Shown: positions 33,394-43,797 of the stretch, piece by piece | Numbering within the stretch: the stretch's first letter is position 1 | Layout: each line of letters opens with the position of its first letter | Assembly (NCBI GenBank): GCA_030247855.1 | Contig: JAPDRN010000137.1 | Span: 1-64,000, forward strand | From: Knufia peltigerae | Lineage: Eukaryota > Ascomycota > Eurotiomycetes > Chaetothyriales > Trichomeriaceae | Length of the DNA: 64,000 nucleotides | Direction: 5' to 3' | Position numbers and translations under genes: made by a program | Notes under the pieces: model-generated | The model's database searches: none | Told to the model about the DNA's origin: nothing | Seen by the model: only the letters and a program-made list of their open reading frames with translations

Positions 33394-34620
33394 TCATTCA
33401 AGTGAGTCAAAGGAAGCCTTTTTGCCCACACTTCGGGTCACTCGCTTGGAGATACCACTGTCATCGGCGGCATCGCGACCTGTAGCTCCCTGGGCACCAT
33501 CGACTGCTTCATGATCAGTCTTCGACTCTTCGTGCTGATCTTCCTCAGATACTTCCTGAGCATCGGGCATGCCTGGCACCCTCTCCCAGTCCTCACCATC
33601 ATGCAGATTCGATGTAGCTGTAATCTCTTTGACTACCTTTGCACCTTCACTCTCCACACCATTCCAACTCCCACAGGCACTGCATCTCCATCGACCGAGT
33701 TCTTCGAGCGTCTTGACACCCGCAGGGGCTTGACCATTGACAAGGCGACAATTTGAGCACAGTAGAACCAGCCTATTCTTAGCTGCTGTCTCGTCTTCCC
33801 CTAGCATCACGTCGAGTATGCGATCATACCAGTGGTGCGTGTTTTCATATGCACTGGTTGGAGGCGGAGGGTTTGCAAAAGCGTTAGGAGCAAAACCAGG
33901 AACGTCGGGACTCATATCTACAGGGCTGCTGAGCGTTTGAGCAGCTGGTGGCATCTCGCCATGCGCCGGAGAAGCAAAATGAGGTCCACTTTGCGGTGGT
34001 ATCTCGGAAGGCGGTTGGACATTTCGTCCAGGTATATTTGCCGTCGGGGGTGGTGCTATTCCAGTCCTTTGTTGGGCTTGCTCTGGACGCCGATTGACCT
34101 TTCGTTTCGGGCCTTGTTGTGGTTGTTTTGATGGTGTTTTTGCTGGTGGTGCGCCTCCATATTTCTGCAGCAGCTCCTGTGTGCTGTCGTACTTTGTAGC
34201 CTTCTTCAAATCCGCAATCTTGGACTCGCGCTGTTTCTGTAGATGATCCAGGTATGATTGTTGCCGATTCACCCTCCAGTCAAAGAACGCAGTCAGCAGT
34301 TTGCGCACTGCATAAATAATGGCCGGTGCTCCGACTAAGCCCGCGTAATGATACCAGAACCAAGCGTCGGGCCCGAGCACAAGAACCACGACAAGTGTAT
34401 ACAGGAGGTAGGTTAATGTTGTATAAAGTGTCCATAGTGCCTTCGCTCGCCGGGCTCGAGATCTCGTAGTGTCAAGGGCAAGATTCGCATCGGTAATCTG
34501 GGCGGACAGCTTGGAGAGAGCTTTCTCAAAGGAAGCAGGAGAGTTTGCATCGCTCTGAGGCAATCAGTTTGGGGTTCAATGGTGGTTTGCATTGTTTCTT
34601 ACCCTCCAGAGCCATGACAT
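33394..34620 (-). CDS. LNP1: Lunapark, ER three-way-junction protein
   Basis: Stabilises three-way junctions of the tubular ER network. 392 residues. The first exon is only 18 bp (34620-34603, MSWLWR) and is spliced in phase 0 to 34554-33394 through a GTAAG..CAG intron; this replaces a poor start at 34563. Residues 7-45 form a coiled-coil-like helix (SPASFEKALSKLSAQITDAN), followed by two membrane hairpin segments (about 47-70 and 77-95) and a second helix KQRESKIADLKKATKYDSTQELL. A long Pro/Gln/Ser-rich region leads to the diagnostic Lunapark zinc ribbon: HHWYDRILDVMLGEDE, then LLCSNCRLVNGQAP ... WRCSACGSWN. The tail is acidic. Both membrane termini face the cytosol in this family. Confidence 0.95.
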
Positions 34621-35068
34621 GCTGGCTTTCCTCATCGCTGCCAAGTGGTCGACATTGAAACCCTCGCCAATGACAATCAAGATAGCCTGTCACCAGAACG
34701 TCGAATCCGAGATCATGGCCAAGTGCGAAGGTCGAGACAGGCGCCAGGAAACTGGAATGTTCGATTTACAAAGTGGTACGGAGCACAGTAAAGTGTGAGT
34801 AGCGCAGGCTGCGTCATTCCTGCCGTCGTCCGTCAATCTGGAGAAAGCCACGAGAACGCGTATTTTTTATTTCGACCCCTGCATGACCGATTTCCAGAGG
34901 ACAGTTATGCTGTTTTCCAACATCGAACTCATCCTTCAGTCCCTCCGTACAGACCACGAATTTCGCAAGTCATTGTCACGGTCTTCTTCTTCGCCTCGTC
35001 GCTTTCACTTGCTCAAAAACTGCCCAACTTCCATTCCTTAACAGCGCTTTCGCAGCTCAGCAGTCGCA
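34621..35068. promoter_or_regulatory. Divergent promoter of LNP1 and GOT1
   Basis: A 448-bp region between the start codons of Lunapark (minus) and GOT1 (plus). Both promoters must be here. A pyrimidine-rich stretch near 34980-35050 leads to the GOT1 start. I see no clear TATA box. Confidence 0.6.
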
Positions 35069-35729
35069 ATGCCTAGCATGTGGCTCACAGATGTGCAGAG
35101 TACGTCTCTCCCATGCCTAGCACTAGCAAGCTATGCGCATGCTCTGTTTTCGCTGAAGAAGGATATGAACTAATCGCTGTACAGAAATCGGGGTCGCCTT
35201 TTGTTCGGGAGGTAAAGCGCAACATGCGACTCTTGAGATAGACCTCAACTGATTGCATTAGGTGGATTGTTCCTGACTGGAGGTGTCATCATGTTCTTTG
35301 ATCGTTCTATGTATGTCTCCTTCCACGTCATCATCGTCATAAGAACCATGCTAACAAGTTCCACAGGCTGGCAATGGGCAACGTAGGTGTACCGGTTTCT
35401 TCCTTAGCGATCTCTTGCCTGACGGTACCTAGATCTTATTCCTCATCGGTCTCACTCTCATCATCGGAATTCAGAAGACGTTTATCTTCTTCGCAAGGCG
35501 ACAGAAATTGAAGGGAACAGCTGCCTTTATGGCCGGCATTCTTCTCATCCTGATCCGCTGGCCACTGACTGGATTTCTGGTTGAACTTTACGGCATATTC
35601 GTCCTATTTGGAGACTTCTTTGCCACGATCGCATCATTCGCCGGCAACATCCCTATCGTGGGTCCGTATATCCAAATGTTTCTGCAAAAGATATCGTCGG
35701 GCAGGAGAAATGCAGAGTTGCCCGTATGA
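35069..35729 (+). CDS. GOT1: Vesicle transport protein GOT1
   Basis: Small membrane protein of ER-Golgi vesicles, 139 residues (yeast Got1 is 138). Five exons: 35069-35099, 35185-35211, 35262-35310, 35367-35382 and 35433-35729; all junctions keep frame and use GT..AG. Exon 4 is only 16 bp. The spliced product has four membrane segments: IGVAFCSGGGLFLTGGVIMFF, ILFLIGLTLIIGIQKTFIFF, AAFMAGILLILIRWPLTGFL and YGIFVLFGDFFATIASFAGNIP, with the conserved FDR between segments 1 and 2 and the C-terminal IPIVGPYI. The gene was found by joining exons; most of it is too short to stand out as open frames. Confidence 0.96.
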
Positions 35730-35957
35730 GGGAATGGAACAACTCCTACCAAATCGACACTGAAGATATGGATGAAGCAGAGTCTCATGAGCAGATCATT
35801 ATTTCATTACTGCCTGTGGCACGTCTATGACAAGATCAAGCAAAATTTCCAAATTTTCTGGGTATCATACTGGAGACGAAGGACAGCAGGAGGAGCCATT
35901 TTCGACTACGAAACTGCGAAACGCCCAAGGGACTCTTTCTTACCGACCACCACTCTC

Positions 35958-38611
35958 TCAAACCCCATAGCCGACACCTGTCATATCACCAGACCCACTT
36001 CCAGGCCAGCCTGGAAATCCCTGAGCATTCACATCAGGCGCCGTCGCCAGCAGATCATAGCCCATACCCATACTCCAGAGCATATCATCTTCGGTCTGCC
36101 ATCCTGCAAATGTCCCAGTCGATGTAGGCTGGCTATGTGGCGATAAATATGTATCATAACTACCCCCGGCATTTGGGTGGGATTGGGATTGAGGAGTGTA
36201 TGCTGTTGGGGACAGTGTATTGTGCTGCGCTGCGAGAATAGTGGGTGTCCCAGAGCCATACAATTCTGAATGAGGCTGTTGCGGCATGGAATGTGTGGGA
36301 TGTGCGAATCTGCCCGCTTGTTGACCGTTGGCTCGTGCGGTCGTAGGGGTTTGAGCATGAACATTACCATTCTCGGCCTTCCCAGGCCCCGCCTGTCCCA
36401 TGTTACTCTTGAGCAATCTTTCGAACCCATCAGCCATCGCATATAAGATGTGATCCTTGCCGGCTCTACAACTTCTAAACAAGTCGATTACAGCTTCGAT
36501 CAGCGGTTTCGTTTTCTGCTCGGGGTCGATCGTGACGCCAATGCCCGCCCAGCGAGAAGACATCTTGATCAAAAAGACCACAGCGAAAGCGATAACGGTA
36601 TGCAGATACAAAGGCACACCGACCATGGAGTCTCGTATCGAAGGTTCGTCGAGGACTATGATCAAGATCTGATGGGCCGAATTGATGGCCTGAGAGGCAA
36701 GTGGTCGAAGACTTGTTGGGAGAGTTGATGTCGAGGAGATGTTGAACAATGACCGCCCCCGTAGAGCGAGGGAATTGAGCATCATGGACGCGAAATAGTA
36801 ATGTAAATCGACGCCTAAAATTTCCCGACAGTCAGTCAGCTTGTTTTCACTCTTTCTTGTCGTTGCATGCAATTTTTTCCTCCCGCGATAGTAATCAATA
36901 ACAAAATACTGTACGTACCGACGGCGGGATAGTCCCCGATATGGGCATCTCTGTTGAGGGCGTGGCGAAACTGGTACCTCCAGGTATCCAGGTCCTCGAT
37001 GAAACGCGCGTGGGTGCGCAACGACACTTCGTCCCCGTCCATCAACCTCTCGGCCTCGAGGCCGAAGTGTCCATAGGCCTGGCTGAGGATGATGAAGAGG
37101 GTGACCTGCGACAAGACCCGGCGGTCACTCGGGGTACACTCGGGGGCGTTGAGAAAGACGTGGTATTCCTTGATGGCCTGCAATTCGGCGGTCACGGGAG
37201 GGCGGCCGTAAGCTATACTAAAATGGTGATCCAGGACGTATAATAAGTACCATAGTCTCGCACGTTCCAGTTGAGCAGGACGGTCGGGTTCGAGGGGTTC
37301 TGATGATGATTTGGTGGTGGTGGTGGCGTTGTTACCATCACCGAAACCTAGTTTCGGGTGGCGCGTCGACGTGGTGGTTGTGGTGGTAGTGGTAGAAGAA
37401 GAAGAAGAATAAAAAGCTTTGTAAAAGGCCTGGTGTAGGTTGAGTTCTGTCGCCATACGGACGCAGTGACCCGACAACTTCCACGACAGGTCCGGCAACC
37501 AAAACGCGGCAATACACAAGGCCCGAATGTCCTCGAGGGTGTGGAAACGGTCGAAGAAGCTGGTGGCGATCAGGTCCCGGAGGTGCTTGTGGGCCAGGGC
37601 GTAAGTCTTCTCCCGGCCGGGGATGTGGAGGCTGGTGACGGTGACGATGGCGGTGAAGAACAAGGTGGAAGACTCCCGGACCGACAACAAAGAACGGGAC
37701 TCGTGGATGGGGGCGTCGAAGAGGTACCGGGACAGGGTGGTCTTGAACAAGGAGAGCATGTCCTCGGCCTCTTCGACGCCGAGAAGGCCCAGCGAGATCA
37801 TGTCGTTTTCCATGTTCTTCTTGGAGTTGCGGCGGGCGGGTGCCCCGTACTTCAGCCGGCTCCTCAGCGACGTGAGTTGGGTGACCTCGTACAGGGAGCC
37901 CATGGGAGCCGGGGCCATTTCCGAGGACGGATTCTCCGGGTCGACGGTGCCGGGTGGTTCCCTGGAGTTTTCGCGGGTGGTTTGTGAATGTGATGGTGGT
38001 TCGGGTGGTTGTGGCGGTGCCAGATAATGATGTTGTCGTTGTTGATTCGGTTGGATTGAGGGCTGCTGTTGAGATTGTGAATCCGAGGAACCTGACTGAA
38101 CTTGAGATTGTTGTTGTTGTGGTTGAGAGTTTTCGAGAATGGGCGAGTACGAGTGGAGAGATGGCATCTTGAGGTGAGATAGGATATCCTCGACCGCCCT
38201 GTCCAGACGGACAATGTGAGGATGGAGACGTCCATCTTCGTCCTCGAGACTGTAACGCATGCGTTTGGAAGTGATACAGTCGATCCCGAGACGGTGGCAC
38301 CGTGAACACCCCGCGTCGCCTCGCTCGAGGCTGTCACATTTGACCTTGAGCTTGCGGCACGCCAGACAAGCTCGACCTTTGCGCGAGACGTGTGGTTCCG
38401 GGGGGAGGTGGTCGGCGGAGCGTTTGCGACCGTGTGCTGCGGTCGCCCCCGCCGCCGCCGAACCACTCGTCACCCCTTCCATGTCGATGGAAGATGACCA
38501 AGATGCGTCACTCGCACGAGTCGGATGGCGGCCCAGTAACGAAGGACTTGATTGGGGCGGAGGTTGATGTTGGTGATGGTGTTGATTCGCATAATCTTTG
38601 GTGTCGGTCAT
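35958..38611 (-). CDS. Zn2Cys6 fungal transcription factor
   Basis: Nuclear DNA-binding regulator, about 849 residues from the ATG at 38611 (the frame extends 24 codons further up to a GTG). Two exons: 38611-36919 and 36814-35958, joined in phase 1 through GTACGT..TTTTAG to read YPAVGVDLHYYF. The zinc cluster has cysteines at 82, 85, 92, 102, 105 and 112; the third-to-fourth spacing includes DSLERGDAG. A Gln/Pro-rich stretch follows (about 150-210). The central regulator domain includes LSLFKTTLSRYLFDAP, CIAAFWLPDLSWKLSGHCVRMATELNLHQAF and ARLWYLLYVLDHHFSIAYGRPP, the classic fungal-specific motif. A Ser/Thr homopolymer tract lies in the middle of that domain (plus-strand 37380-37415). Targets are unknown. 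Confidence 0.93.
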
Positions 38612-38888
38612 GGTCTTGGACGAATCACAATCTTGCGTACTCGTATCATCTAATACGATGTTCTCAGAGAGTTGATATCGCACAGAGAAGTGTCAAGTCG
38701 GGGGCACGTCCTCGTGCTCGGCCATTTGTTCCCCACGTGAAGATGATCGATTTTAATTGAACTGACGGGCGGATGATCGACTTTGTCTAAGCGGCTGGAA
38801 GAGGATTCAAACTACTTCGGACAAGGACGAAGCCATCAACGGTGGAGAGAAGCGCGGCGTGATTATTTTCCCCGCATCGTCAATCATA

Positions 38889-38975
38889 AGTACGGAGCAA
38901 GTACTGAGTACGGAGTACGAGTACAGTAACTACCGAGTACGACGACGAGATACGACGAGATGCTCAGTACGGTAA
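38889..38975 (+). repeat. Degenerate GAGTAC / TACGGAGTAC cluster
   Basis: A short interval with repeated variants of GTACGGAG, GAGTACGGAGTAC, CGAGTACGACGA and GAGATACGACGA. The core is palindromic (GTAC). It lies upstream of the Zn2Cys6 regulator and could bind a factor or be a degraded repeat. Confidence 0.6.
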
Positions 38976-39014
38976 GTCCGTAATAGTCCAAGTTCATGAG
39001 GACCCAAATACTTG

Positions 39015-39023
39015 TACTCCGTA
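39015..39023 (-). other. TACGGAGTA intergenic motif, inverted copy
   Basis: Reads TACTCCGTA on the plus strand. It lies about 98 bp from the copy at 38909-38917, inverted to it. Confidence 0.6.
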
Positions 39024-39336
39024 TGGCACCTTCAATCATCCGATTCAGCCTGAACCTCTTTTAGGCGCCTGAAGTAACTCTGCGCGCTGGTTGATCTGAT
39101 ACAGATCTGTGGATTTATTAAAAGGCTGAATGCTCTTTGTAGCTTTGGACCTGAATACTGATATCTACGCGGCCGATATGTATCACTTCGAATGTCTGAT
39201 CAGCATCTGATGCCGTCGAAGGTCTTAAAGGAATAAAGAGGCACAACTTGGGACATTCGCCACGACGCATAACATCAATACTTCAAGAGAAGGAGCTGAT
39301 GGTGGTGTGTTTTTATGCTTGCCGGCGCCCTATTTC

Positions 39337-41252
39337 TTAATGTGCGAACCGGAAGGTCAACATCTTATTACCTTTGTCGGTCGTCGTCGCAAGATATTCT
39401 CTCCTCTCAGCATCCGTCATCGAATTCCACTTGCGATCTCGAACTCTATTGATACTGTATTAGAACAGAACGTAAACTTCAAGGATACATCTTCCAACGT
39501 ACTTGTTCCTCCAGACATAGAAGGATTTGGCTCCCAGAAACAACACAATGTTGTAGGCACAAATGGCGATAAGAATCTTGTTACCTGTCCGATACATTGG
39601 CTTGTCGTTGTTGCGGTAGATCTGTAGATTCGTGTCAACGATGTCTCTTTTCACAGCAATACCAATTCAGAATCAAACCCACATTCGACCCAATGATGTT
39701 ACTCGCCTGGACAAACATGTTGTACAAGGCCGACGCAACAGTTCTGGTCCTTACTGAACCGGCATTGCGACTGGTAATCGCCACATTGATAGCATGCACA
39801 TACGGTGTACCAACAAGGAGTGTCACCAAGGTATACTTGACCCACCGGGAGGCGTCAGCAGGGAGCAATTCCGAAGCAATGAGCAATGGCATAGCCCAGA
39901 ACTGACTGACGAGACCGGTCAAGAAGCGCTGGTTCGTCTTCTCCGAGACCCAAGTCCAAAAAAGCAGATTGATTATGAAGAGAACGTATGATGGGATCGT
40001 GAGCATGTTGACTTCGAATCGACCAAAGGATTGCTTGAGGATGAGAGATAGATACTGCGTCGCCGGGTAATTGACAATGAGGAACGAGAGACCAATCAGG
40101 TAGATTGGCCACATTTCCCAGTCGCACAGGGCATGGTACAGTAGCTTGGGAGTGACGGCTTGTCGATTGTGCATGTCTCCTTTTGAAGGGTCGTCACGAA
40201 GGATACGGTTGACCATGATTTTCTCCTCTCGCACCGAGAACCAACCGTCTTTTCCGCGAAACCTGGAAGCCGTCTGACAGGGTGACGGTGGCATATAGAA
40301 ATACGTGGCGATACCAATAAGGCCAGTCACTGTCCCTTCCAACGCGAACAACCATCGCCATCTGTTTGTAAAAAAAAGGTACCAAAAGTCAGGACCTGGC
40401 ACCACATCTACCACAAGAAACACCGTATAGTACTTACCCGGCGAGACCATTGACTCCGCGCATGGTGAGAATGGCAGCTGCCAAAAATGCACCAATAATG
40501 CTCGTTGCTTGATAGGACGTCCAAAACCATGCCAGTCGAGCAGGAAGTTCCCTCCCCTTGTACCAATAACTGAGGTATAGAATTGTATCAGGGATCTATA
40601 GGCAAGTCAGCCACAGCACCTTGTGAAGGTTGATCAGAGAAGAAAGTATGGAAGATCGTTGACCCACGAAGCCCCCTTCAATCAATCCCAACAATGCACG
40701 ACAGGCGTAGAATGACGACTTCCCACTCAAGAAAGCCTGGCAACTGGCCACAATGCTCCAGCTGATCATCTGAACCGGTATCCAGCGGTCAGGGCCTAAC
40801 TTCTTCGATATCAACTGCGACGGCAGTTCTGCCGCCAAGAAGCACACATAAAAGATAGTCTGCCCATAGTTGTAATCATTTGTGTTCAGGTTGAGATCTT
40901 CCAGCATGTTGTCGGTCAGGGCCTGGACGATGTTCGCTCTGTCCAGTTGAAGCGCAAAAAAAGTAAGACAGACCCATGTACAGATCTTCCAGTCTATCTT
41001 GCGTACGAGCTTCTTTTCTTCCGCCGGATCCCATTCAAATTCAGGGTCCCAGCGATGGCGACCTTCGTATCTGTCAATAGGGACATATGCGTTTTCACCA
41101 TCGACACGAATGAAAGTTTTGTCCTCGGTGTAGGAACTACTTTCCGAACTGGAAGCGTCTTCGACTGGAACAGTATTTCGTACTGTCTCGTTCTTGGAAA
41201 CGGAGTCGAGCTTCAACCCCGAAGGATCAGCGTTAAAAGGACCTCGTGCCAT
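39337..41252 (-). CDS. MFS anion:cation symporter, Dal5 (allantoate permease) family
   Basis: Plasma-membrane importer of small organic anions, 552 residues. Five minus-strand exons: 41252-40668, 40595-40438, 40361-39683, 39621-39503 and 39454-39337. Two donors are GTGGGT; phases all agree. About 70 hydrophilic residues precede twelve membrane segments. Family marks are KIDWKICTWVCLTFFALQLDRANI in segment 1, LLGLIEGGF joined to IPDTILYLSYWYKGRELPARLAWF, the GWRWLFALEGTVTGLIG segment after the second junction, and NIIGSN joined to IYRNNDKPMYRTGN. The tail KWNSMTDAERREYLATTTD is typical. Dal5 relatives carry allantoate, nicotinate, vitamins or sulfur compounds. Its divergent neighbour, a TauD-type dioxygenase, makes a sulfonate or similar substrate plausible, by inference only. 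Confidence 0.95.
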
Positions 41253-42019
41253 GGATACAGACCGCCACAAAGAGACCTTTTGGGCTGAATGAATACTGCA
41301 AGAACTCTGGGAGGAAGTCGAGGCGACGTTCGCTCCGTTTCACACCTTATCCATTTATCATCTTGTACAGCATCCTGACTTGATATTGACGGAGAATGGC
41401 AGTATCCCCACAGAGGTATGACGTGGTCCATAGCCATACTGTATCCATGATAGATAGCAAAGATATTGCGTGCTCTCGTGATTTATGGGAACGGCATGGG
41501 CAAGCTGATAGCCATGCCTCAATGCCACGAAGCTCGACGGTCAGCAAGCTTGATTGGACATGATGCTTATCAGAATACCTTGTCGAGTACGCACCCGACC
41601 GGGCCATTCATTGTCCTTACACACAGCATGCACGTTGCGTGTGAAAAACATGTACCTTCCATGTTGGGTTGATGTCGAGGATCACGCAATTTCAAAAAAG
41701 AAGACGCAATGTTTCTCTCCACCCAACTAATCATCATCGCAATGAAGTTCACTTACTTGCCGCCCCATTGCTAGATGATATTTTCATCTCTGCTTAGATT
41801 GACAACAAATCCTGCGGGGTGCGATTTCGATTGCGCCAGTGAGCATGCTGGTGTCGTGCTGCGGGAAGAGGTCGTTCGTTGGAGATGCAATCACCATCCC
41901 ATGCCGAATTCCGAGTCTGTGATATAAAAGTGACCATGGGCCCCCTCACGGTATCTTGGCCAAGTGAATTCAAGGCTTGTATTCCGTAGATAAACAGACG
42001 GGAATTGAACAGAGCAAGC
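41253..42019. promoter_or_regulatory. Shared divergent promoter of permease and dioxygenase
   Basis: 767 bp between two start codons. TATAAAA at 41923-41929 lies 91 bp before the dioxygenase ATG. HGATAR motifs, the sites of fungal nitrogen-regulatory GATA factors, occur at 41355-41360 (complement), 41448-41453, 41452-41457, 41506-41511 and 41567-41572 (complement). That is about twice the chance expectation, so nitrogen control is possible but not shown. Confidence 0.55.
41923..41929 (+). promoter_or_regulatory. TATA box of the TauD-type dioxygenase
   Basis: TATAAAA, 91 bp upstream of the ATG at 42020, a usual fungal distance. It is the clearest TATA box I noticed in the window, in line with a regulated rather than housekeeping gene. 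Confidence 0.6.
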
Positions 42020-43494
42020 ATGGCGGCAGTACTTTCTTCAACATCCGTTACGGATCAGCATAAACACTCCGTCGGTGCATACAAGGATATCCTGCCCACT
42101 AAACTTCAACTGGAGAAAGAGTTGAAAGGCACTGGAAAATTCGCCCCGGCCTCCTATCCCAAGTAAGCAAGGGAGACATTCGAGGTCATCAAGAGTCAAT
42201 TTGCTCACGGTATACCAGCTATTTGCCAGTATGGGACAATGAGAAGGGAGAAAAGTAAGTCTTGGAAAACATGATATCCAGTCTTCCCCATCCTCAGTCC
42301 CAGTGGTCCACCGGACAAACTGACATATTATTCTATCCTTGTAGATACCCTCCCTTACAGCCATTTGAACATTATGAGCATGGCAAAGACGCCGACCCTA
42401 CTTTCCCGAACCTCCTCAAGGAAGGTACCCATCTAGAGGATCTCACAGCCTCGATCGGCGCCGAAGTCACGGGAGTACAGCTGTCCCAGTTGAATGACAA
42501 GGGCAAGGACGAACTAGCTCTCCTGGTAGCCCAGAAGAAAGTGGTCGCATTCAGAGACCAAGATTTCGCTACTCTGCCAATTGAGAAGGCCCTTGATTTT
42601 GGCCGTTACTTTGGCAGACTGCATATCCATCCAGCCAGGTGAGTGTGGTGGTTACATCTCAGGAACACCAGGTGACTTGACATCTGACCTCCAATGTAGT
42701 GGTGCACCAGCAGGCTTCCCCGAAGTCCACCTAGTCCACCGTGGTGCTGATGACAAGTCCTTCATCGATCTTTTGAACAGTCGCACCAACTCGATCGCAT
42801 GGCACAGCGATGTCACGTATGAGATTCAACCCCCTGGTATATTGCCCGTCAGCTGTTCTGAATGACTTTATCCGTCCTGACTTTTCTCGCAGGAACCACC
42901 TTCTTGTACGCCCTCGACGTGCCCGATGCCGGAGGTGACACCTTGTTCGTCAACCAGGCAAAGGCATACGAAAGGCTCTCACCTGCATTCCGAGAGCGTC
43001 TGGCTGGTCTGCAAGCCGTTCACTCGGGTCATGAGCAGGCAACCAGCGCACTCAACAGAGGCGGAATCGTGAGAAGAAACCCTATCTCGTAAGCATTGTG
43101 ATGGTGAGACACCCCTTTAGACTCAGCCACTGATATTCCTCAGGTCAGTTCACCCTGTCGTGAGGACCCATCCCGCGACCGGCGAGAAGGCGCTTTACGT
43201 CAATCCCCAATTCACTAGATATATCGTTGGCTTCAAGCAAGAAGAAAGCGACTATTTATTGAAGTTCCTTTATGACCACATCGCTCTCAGTCAAGATCTT
43301 CAAGCCAGAGTCAGGTGGAAGCCCAATACCGTGGTTGTTTGGGACAACAGAGTAACTGGTAAGTTTCTTCGAGGAAACAAGCTGAAAAATCCTCCTAACA
43401 CTGATTAGCACACTCTGCTCTCGTTGACTGGCAAGATGGCCAGCGCCGACACATAGCACGCATAACCCCACAGGCCGAGCGTCCCACAGAGTAA
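42020..43494 (+). CDS. TauD/TfdA-family Fe(II)/2-oxoglutarate dioxygenase
   Basis: Cytosolic non-haem iron enzyme, 368 residues. Seven exons: 42020-42162, 42219-42254, 42345-42638, 42700-42836, 42893-43088, 43144-43358 and 43409-43494, all GT..AG with matching phases. The metal triad is His193 and Asp195 in AWHSDVTYE, and His342 in TAHSALVDW; Arg354 and Arg358 in QRRHIARIT are placed to bind 2-oxoglutarate. Other marks are IGAEVTGVQLSQL, VVAFRDQDFATLP, GGDTLFVNQAKAYERLSP and TGEKALYVNPQFTRYIVGF. The closest characterised fungal relative type is Jlp1, which releases sulfite from sulfonates; the alternatives are taurine or herbicide-like substrates. It shares a promoter region with a Dal5-type permease. 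Confidence 0.96.
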
Positions 43495-43797
43495 GGATGT
43501 GTGAAGTTTTGATGGATGGTGGAATCGTAGTCTCTGCCCAAACATTACATCCCATTCAATACACAGGCGAGGGTTAAGCGAGTATATAAAAGATTTCTAT
43601 CGACATTAGCAGCAATTGTACACTGGATGTAAAAGATATCGAGAAGAGCGATATGGGGCAAATCCATTCATTTTGACCCTGGGGCGGTATACACTGCCGG
43701 CCCAGACCTTTATGCTCGTTGGCACTCCCGACTCCAATTGATGCTCGTAACTTTGATGTACAATGGCTGGAAAAAGTGTGACTTGAGACACAGCCGC
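43495..43797. other. Convergent intergenic region
   Basis: About 300 bp between the 3' ends of the dioxygenase and PUP2. Both terminators must lie here. No gene is seen. Confidence 0.5.

Larger units (their letters stand above)
38612..39336. other. Intergenic region rich in GAGTAC-like motifs
   Basis: About 725 bp between the regulator's 5' end and the permease's 3' end. From 38889 to about 38975 the sequence is built of degenerate repeats of TACGGAGTAC/GAGTAC/GAGATACGAC, with a perfect TACGGAGTA at 38909-38917 and its reverse complement at 39015-39023. No gene is supported. Confidence 0.6.

Noticed and set aside
34555..34563. Lunapark start at MPQSDAN
   Set aside because: These first three codons lie in the intron; the 18-bp upstream exon gives a better N-terminus and consensus splice sites.
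37338..38309. Minus-strand open frame of 323 codons
   Set aside because: It overlaps the Zn2Cys6 regulator in another frame and is rich in Pro/Arg/His as expected from a shadow of a GC-rich Ser/Thr/Gln-coding stretch.
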